NCBI RefSeq assembly: GCF_003362755.1
Contig: NZ_QKRA01000002.1
Span: forward strand, 496,001-560,000
DNA from: Marinomonas piezotolerans
GTDB taxonomy: Bacteria; Pseudomonadota; Gammaproteobacteria; Pseudomonadales; Marinomonadaceae
Direction of reading: 5' to 3'
DNA length: 64,000 bases
Made by a program: the position numbers and the translations under genes. Each line of letters opens with the position of its first letter. The first letter of the stretch is position 1. Shown piece after piece: positions 60,094 through 64,000 of the stretch. A model generated the notes under the pieces. The model had not been told where the DNA came from and did not search any database. It saw only the letters and a program-made list of their open reading frames with translations.

Positions 60094-60274
60094 GTCTTGC
60101 CTTTTTGCAGTGAATAAACGTAAAAATCCCTATAGTACCAAGTTATAGGATAAGGAATGGGAACGAATATTGGAGCTATATCGCTTTAAATGAATAGTCT
60201 CAGCGAATAATGGAATTCGCTTAATGGCTATAGCTTGTTATGTTGTATAGATAAATAAAAAGAAGGAAGGGTGC

Positions 60275-61687
60275 ATGTCGGTCACATCTAAAGGCTCCGC
60301 CGCGTCAACGATTTTGCCGGTGTTGGGAATCTTGTTACTGTCTATCGGTGGCGCGGGTGTCGGGCTTTTGTTTTTGCCACCTGTGCAAGCGGCTACGTTG
60401 GGGATCCTTATTGTCTGCGCGGCGCTTTGGGCCACATCGTATGTCCCTGAATACTGGCCGGCTATTGGGTTGTTTGCGCTGATTACTATGACCCAAATTG
60501 CCCCGGGTGAAGTGGTATTGTCAGGCTTCACATCATCTACTTTTTGGCTGCTGTTCAGTGGCATGGTGTTTGGCGCGGCCATACAATTTACTGGGTTGAA
60601 TCATAAATTAGCGGGCGTACTGATCCAATTACTGGGTAAGCGTTATCGAAGTGTCATTGCCCGCACGACACTGTTTGGTTTGCTGTTGGCATTTTTAATC
60701 CCTTCAGGTATTGGTCGCGTGGTATTACTGATACCAATTGCCGTGGCCGTGGCCGTGGCTGATCAATTGGGCTATGTGGAAAACTCCAAAGGGCGTTACG
60801 GTATCTTGCTGGCCGCCGCATTCGGGACATTCTTACCGACCTTTTCAATATTACCTGCGAATGCTCCTAACATGCTGCTGTCGGGTATGAACGAAGCTTT
60901 GTATGGCGCTTCGATCTCATACTGGGATTATTTAGTCTTGCATTTCCCTGTACTAGGTTTGGCCAAAGCAGGCGTGATTATTTTGGTGATTTTGTGGTTA
61001 TTCCCCGCGCCTGATCCTGATCATTCTGTGGCGCAGGAAAGGACGGAAAGGCCAGACGCTAAGCTAAACGCAAAAGAAAAACAGTTGTTGTTTGTTCTTG
61101 TCGCCTGTTTTATCGGCTGGTTCACGGATAGCCTGCACCACGTTGCTCCGGGCTGGGTTGGCCTATTGGCCTGTGCGGTATTGTTATGGCCCAATGGCGG
61201 CTTTACCCATAAACAATGTTTGAATCAGGATCTTAACTACGGCCCGCTGTTTTTCGCGGCGGGGGTGATTGGCTTAGGAGCAACGATTGCCTATACGGGA
61301 CTAGGGGAATCCATGGTGCACGCTTTGACTCAAGTAGCACCGTTTTCCGAAGGCGCTCAATTGATGAACTTGGCGTTAGTGACAGGCATTTCATTGTTTG
61401 TAGGGATCATTGCGAATGTCGCGAGCATTCCTGCGATTGTCTCGCCGTTGGCGGCGGATCTTGCCCAGATCACGGGGTTGTCAAACTCCGCTATTATCAT
61501 GTCAGAAGTAATGGGGTTTTCCACGGTGTTACTTCCTTATCAAGCGCCTCCTTTGGTGACCGCTATCGCGCTCGGTAAGTTGCCTTTGGGGCTGGTCAGT
61601 AAAGTATGTCTGATCACCTTTGCGATCACCTTAGTGATTTTATTGCCATTGAATTTTATGTGGTGGCACATCTTAGGCATGTACTAA
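60275..61687 (+). CDS. SLC13-family (DASS) anion permease
   Basis: A 470-residue protein with about twelve membrane helices. GRVVLLIPIAVAVAVADQLG, LPTFSILPANAPNML and the C-terminal FSTVLLPYQAPPLVTAIALG resemble the divalent-anion:sodium symporter superfamily, which carries dicarboxylates, sulfate or related anions. A GAAGGAAGG site precedes the start. It lies 130 bp before metY; sulfate uptake would suit that neighbour, but this is only context. Confidence 0.85.
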   Translation: MSVTSKGSAASTILPVLGILLLSIGGAGVGLLFLPPVQAATLGILIVCAALWATSYVPEYWPAIGLFALITMTQIAPGEVVLSGFTSSTFWLLFSGMVFGAAIQFTGLNHKLAGVLIQLLGKRYRSVIARTTLFGLLLAFLIPSGIGRVVLLIPIAVAVAVADQLGYVENSKGRYGILLAAAFGTFLPTFSILPANAPNMLLSGMNEALYGASISYWDYLVLHFPVLGLAKAGVIILVILWLFPAPDPDHSVAQERTERPDAKLNAKEKQLLFVLVACFIGWFTDSLHHVAPGWVGLLACAVLLWPNGGFTHKQCLNQDLNYGPLFFAAGVIGLGATIAYTGLGESMVHALTQVAPFSEGAQLMNLALVTGISLFVGIIANVASIPAIVSPLAADLAQITGLSNSAIIMSEVMGFSTVLLPYQAPPLVTAIALGKLPLGLVSKVCLITFAITLVILLPLNFMWWHILGMY

Positions 61688-61819
61688 ATGTAAATACTTC
61701 TCTTTTAGTTCATGCCAAAAAAGTTCATTATAAGCCCTATCTGTTCGTTGGGTGTTTGTATGCATAGCAAGCGAAAACCAGCGTCGTTTTTTATCATCAA
61801 CAACAATAAAGGGCTCGGT

Positions 61820-63091
61820 ATGAAATTCGAATCATTAGCGCTGCACCATGGCTATACTTCAGAAGCAACGACAAAGGCGGCCGCTGTGCCGATTTATCAA
61901 ACCACTTCTTATACCTTTGACGATACGCAACATGGCGCAGATCTATTTGACCTTAAAGTCGCAGGTAACATCTACACTCGCATCATGAACCCAACGAACG
62001 CAGTGTTAGAAGAGCGTGTTGCGGCGTTAGAAGGCGGTATTGGTTCACTTGCAGTTGCGTCTGGTATGGCAGCGATTACGTATTCCATTCAGTGTATTGC
62101 AGAAGCTGGGGACAACATCCTTAGTACGAGTCAGCTATACGGCGGTACATACAATTTATTCGCGCACACCTTCCCGAAACAAGGCATCGAAGTGCGCATG
62201 GTATCTCATGATGATTACGCGGGCTTTGAAGCCGCAATTGATGACAAAACCAAAGCGATTTTCTGTGAATCGATTGGTAACCCAGCAGGCAATGTTGTCG
62301 ACATTGAGCGCTTAGCAGAAATCGCGCATAAACACGGTATTCCTGTCATCGTTGATAACACGGTGGCAACGCCTTACCTATGTCGTCCTTTTGAGTTGGG
62401 GGCAGACATCGTGGTGCATTCTTTAACAAAATACATGGGTGGCCACGGTAACAGCGTAGGAGGAGTGATTGTTGATTCGGGTAAGTTCGATTGGAAAGCA
62501 AACTCCAAACGTTTCCCAGCGTTGAATGAACCTGACCCGTCTTACCATGGTGTGGTGTACACCGAAGCACTGGGTGAAGCAGCTTACATTGGTCGTTGTC
62601 GTGTCGTGCCATTGCGTAATACTGGAGCGGCACTGTCTCCGCAAAACACATTCTTGATCCTACAAGGCATCGAAACGCTTGGCCTACGTATGGAGCGCCA
62701 TTGTGAAAATGCTGAAAAAGTCGCTGCATTCTTACAACAGCATGAGAAAGTGAGCTGGGTAAATTACGCTGCTTTACCAGATAGCCCTTACTACGAGACG
62801 TGTCAAAAGATCACTCATGGTAAAGCGTCCGGTATTATCAGCTTCGGTATTAAAGGTGGTCGTGAAGCCGGTGGTCGTTTTATCGATGCATTACAAATGA
62901 TCTTACGTTTGGTCAATATTGGTGATGCGAAGTCGCTAGCATGTCATCCTGCTTCGACAACACACCGTCAATTGAACCCAGAAGAGCTGAAAACAGCTGG
63001 CGCAAGCGAAGACATGGTCCGTCTATCCATTGGTATCGAGCATGTTGATGACATCATCGCCGACATTACACAAGCGCTTGATGCCGCATAA
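61820..63091 (+). CDS. metY: O-acetylhomoserine sulfhydrylase
   Basis: A 423-residue Cys/Met-metabolism PLP enzyme. Lys204 in HSLTKYMGGHG is the Schiff-base residue; YTRIMNPTN, LSTSQLYGGTYNLF and SLACHPASTTH are family signatures, and the length fits O-acetylhomoserine aminocarboxypropyltransferase. It makes homocysteine from O-acetylhomoserine and sulfide. ATG 61820 gives the usual N terminus (MKFESLALHHGY); a longer frame from 61712 does not. Strong terminator downstream. Confidence 0.92.
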   Translation: MKFESLALHHGYTSEATTKAAAVPIYQTTSYTFDDTQHGADLFDLKVAGNIYTRIMNPTNAVLEERVAALEGGIGSLAVASGMAAITYSIQCIAEAGDNILSTSQLYGGTYNLFAHTFPKQGIEVRMVSHDDYAGFEAAIDDKTKAIFCESIGNPAGNVVDIERLAEIAHKHGIPVIVDNTVATPYLCRPFELGADIVVHSLTKYMGGHGNSVGGVIVDSGKFDWKANSKRFPALNEPDPSYHGVVYTEALGEAAYIGRCRVVPLRNTGAALSPQNTFLILQGIETLGLRMERHCENAEKVAAFLQQHEKVSWVNYAALPDSPYYETCQKITHGKASGIISFGIKGGREAGGRFIDALQMILRLVNIGDAKSLACHPASTTHRQLNPEELKTAGASEDMVRLSIGIEHVDDIIADITQALDAA

Positions 63092-63112
63092 GGCAATACG
63101 TTAGCAAGCAAG

Positions 63113-63148
63113 GCCAGCTTCTTACGCGGTTAAGAAGCTGGCTTTTTT
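63113..63148 (+). terminator. intrinsic terminator after metY
   Basis: GCCAGCTTCTTA and TAAGAAGCTGGC form a perfect 12-bp stem with a 6-base loop, followed by seven T, 21 bp after the metY stop. Confidence 0.93.
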
Positions 63149-63311
63149 TATCGCTAATGGGGCGCAAAGGCTTAGCGGTTCACGATGTTCTTTTTCAATG
63201 ACTAAAATGAACGGAATAAGGAGTTCGAGAGATAAAGTTTCGGATTTATTATCAAGGCACTACACTCGAATGGCGATGACAAAACGTCCACTTACCGAAT
63301 AAGGAGTTAAC

Positions 63312-63620
63312 ATGGCCGTGCAAAAACTCGCCCCAAATGAGATTGACTCTGCCCTTTCAGAGCTCAATTCTGATACCTCCCAAAACTGGGTGATCGATAA
63401 CGATAAACTTACCAAAACCTTTAAATTCAAAGACTTCCAACACGCTTTCGGCTTTATGACCATGTGTGCGATCTATGCGGAAAAGCAAGATCACCATCCA
63501 GAATGGTTCAATGTCTACAACAAGGTGTCCATCCAGCTCACCACACATGATGTATCAGGATTGTCTGTCAAAGATTTTGATCTTGCTAAGCAAATGGACA
63601 TTTTTGCGCACCAGGCTTAA
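63312..63620 (+). CDS. phhB: 4a-hydroxytetrahydrobiopterin dehydratase
   Basis: A 102-residue pterin-4a-carbinolamine dehydratase. The motif [13 protein letters not shown] contains the catalytic His pair and the conserved Trp; [17 protein letters not shown] completes the family. It dehydrates 4a-hydroxytetrahydrobiopterin after aromatic amino acid hydroxylation. The usual partner phhA (phenylalanine hydroxylase) is not in view. AAGGAG precedes the ATG. Confidence 0.9.
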   Translation: MAVQKLAPNEIDSALSELNSDTSQNWVIDNDKLTKTFKFKDFQHAFGFMTMCAIYAEKQDHHPEWFNVYNKVSIQLTTHDVSGLSVKDFDLAKQMDIFAHQA

Positions 63621-63939
63621 AAACTCTTTTGGCGACGATTTTCTGCGTAGACCTTCGGATAGACGGCGGACTGTATGAAATCATCAAATGCTCTCCTAAT
63701 AATGTGAGCATTTGATAAATACACGCGTCATTATGTGTCGTCGATTTTTTTATAAAGCGTACGCCTGAGAAATTTTCTTTTTATAAATCAAATCACTACG
63801 AATTATTTTACTGTCCCTTTCTTATATCGGCGCAAAGCTTGCTCTTGTTTATTGAGCATGGAGCCAATCTCCAACAGCTATACAACTGTTTATGTTCAGT
63901 CGAACGGATAATAAAGACAATTCAAAGTGAGGCGATATT
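63621..63939. other. intergenic region with one stem-loop
   Basis: About 320 bases. ATCAAATGCTC (63683) and GAGCATTTGAT (63706) form a perfect 11-bp stem that may end the phhB transcript, though it has no T tract. The rest is AT-rich and probably carries the promoter of the alcohol dehydrogenase starting at 63940. Nothing else recognised. Confidence 0.45.
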
Positions 63940-64000
63940 ATGCAAATTAAAGCAGCAGTAGCTCGCGAAGCGAAACAAGCGCTCAGTATTGAAACGCTGG
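63940..64000 (+). CDS. zinc-type alcohol dehydrogenase, N-terminal fragment (cut by window end)
   Basis: ATG 63940, preceded by GTGAGG, opens a frame reading IKAAVAREAKQALSIETL to the window end. This is the usual first strand of medium-chain zinc alcohol dehydrogenases, including class III (glutathione-dependent formaldehyde) and aryl-alcohol types. With only 20 codons visible the subgroup cannot be decided. Confidence 0.6.
   Translation, partial: MQIKAAVAREAKQALSIETL

Noticed and set aside
1..64000. tRNA, rRNA or CRISPR arrays
   Set aside because: No T-loop-like GTTCGAAT/GGTTCGA contexts with paired arms, no rRNA-like blocks and no regularly spaced repeats were seen on either strand by eye.

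Overview
The window is ordinary-looking chromosome of a free-living, probably marine, Gammaproteobacterium. The basis is gene content: ygjP, yghU, yhhQ, mtgA, yaeQ, the yqjD/yqjE/yqjK-like trio, a PA0069-like radical SAM gene, DUF1826 next to zigA, DUF481 and DUF2057 envelope proteins, and three orphan chemoreceptors. An Oceanospirillales-like host would fit, but genus cannot be fixed by eye. No rRNA, tRNA, CRISPR array, integrase or transposase was seen.

Layout. 1-16.5 kb: end of rarD, a TSUP exporter, two LysR regulators, a GST, a radical SAM gene under an apparent LexA box, a D-amino-acid-dehydrogenase-like/ornithine-cyclodeaminase-like pair with an AraC regulator, a DMT exporter, a PAS-GGDEF cyclase, a chemoreceptor, an SGNH esterase and a hydroxyisobutyrate-dehydrogenase-like enzyme. 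16.6-18.6 kb: an accessory insert between two ~130-bp direct copies of the 5' end of ygjP. It holds a HEPN/Abi-type gene, a 34-codon hydrophobic peptide and two strong candidates for structured RNAs with intrinsic terminators. 18.5-32.7 kb: housekeeping and envelope genes (ygjP, yghU, yhhQ), two 2OG-Fe oxygenases, a second DadA-like enzyme, the YqjD-type stress trio, an NTF2-GNAT-nitrilase operon and an MBL lipoprotein. 32.8-43.3 kb: recQ, an rhlE-like helicase, a P-loop kinase preceded by an attenuator-like leader, a FucP-type MFS transporter, a chemoreceptor and ilvE. 43.5-64 kb: a choice-of-anchor lipoprotein, a Zur-boxed zigA-DUF1826 operon, a cold-shock gene, LysE, IclR-MBL, a B12-binding radical SAM protein, a chemoreceptor, an acyltransferase, mtgA, an SLC13 permease, metY, phhB and the start of a zinc alcohol dehydrogenase.

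Most of the window is a patchwork of short, independently regulated units: regulators beside or divergent from their likely targets, and convergent pairs whose stop codons overlap. The best places for something undescribed are the ygjP insert (HEPN protein, divergent small RNA, small hydrophobic peptide with a long hairpin RNA) and the Thr/Ile-codon leader with mutually exclusive hairpins upstream of the P-loop kinase at 37.4-37.6 kb. All function calls were made by reading the sequence, without database searches.
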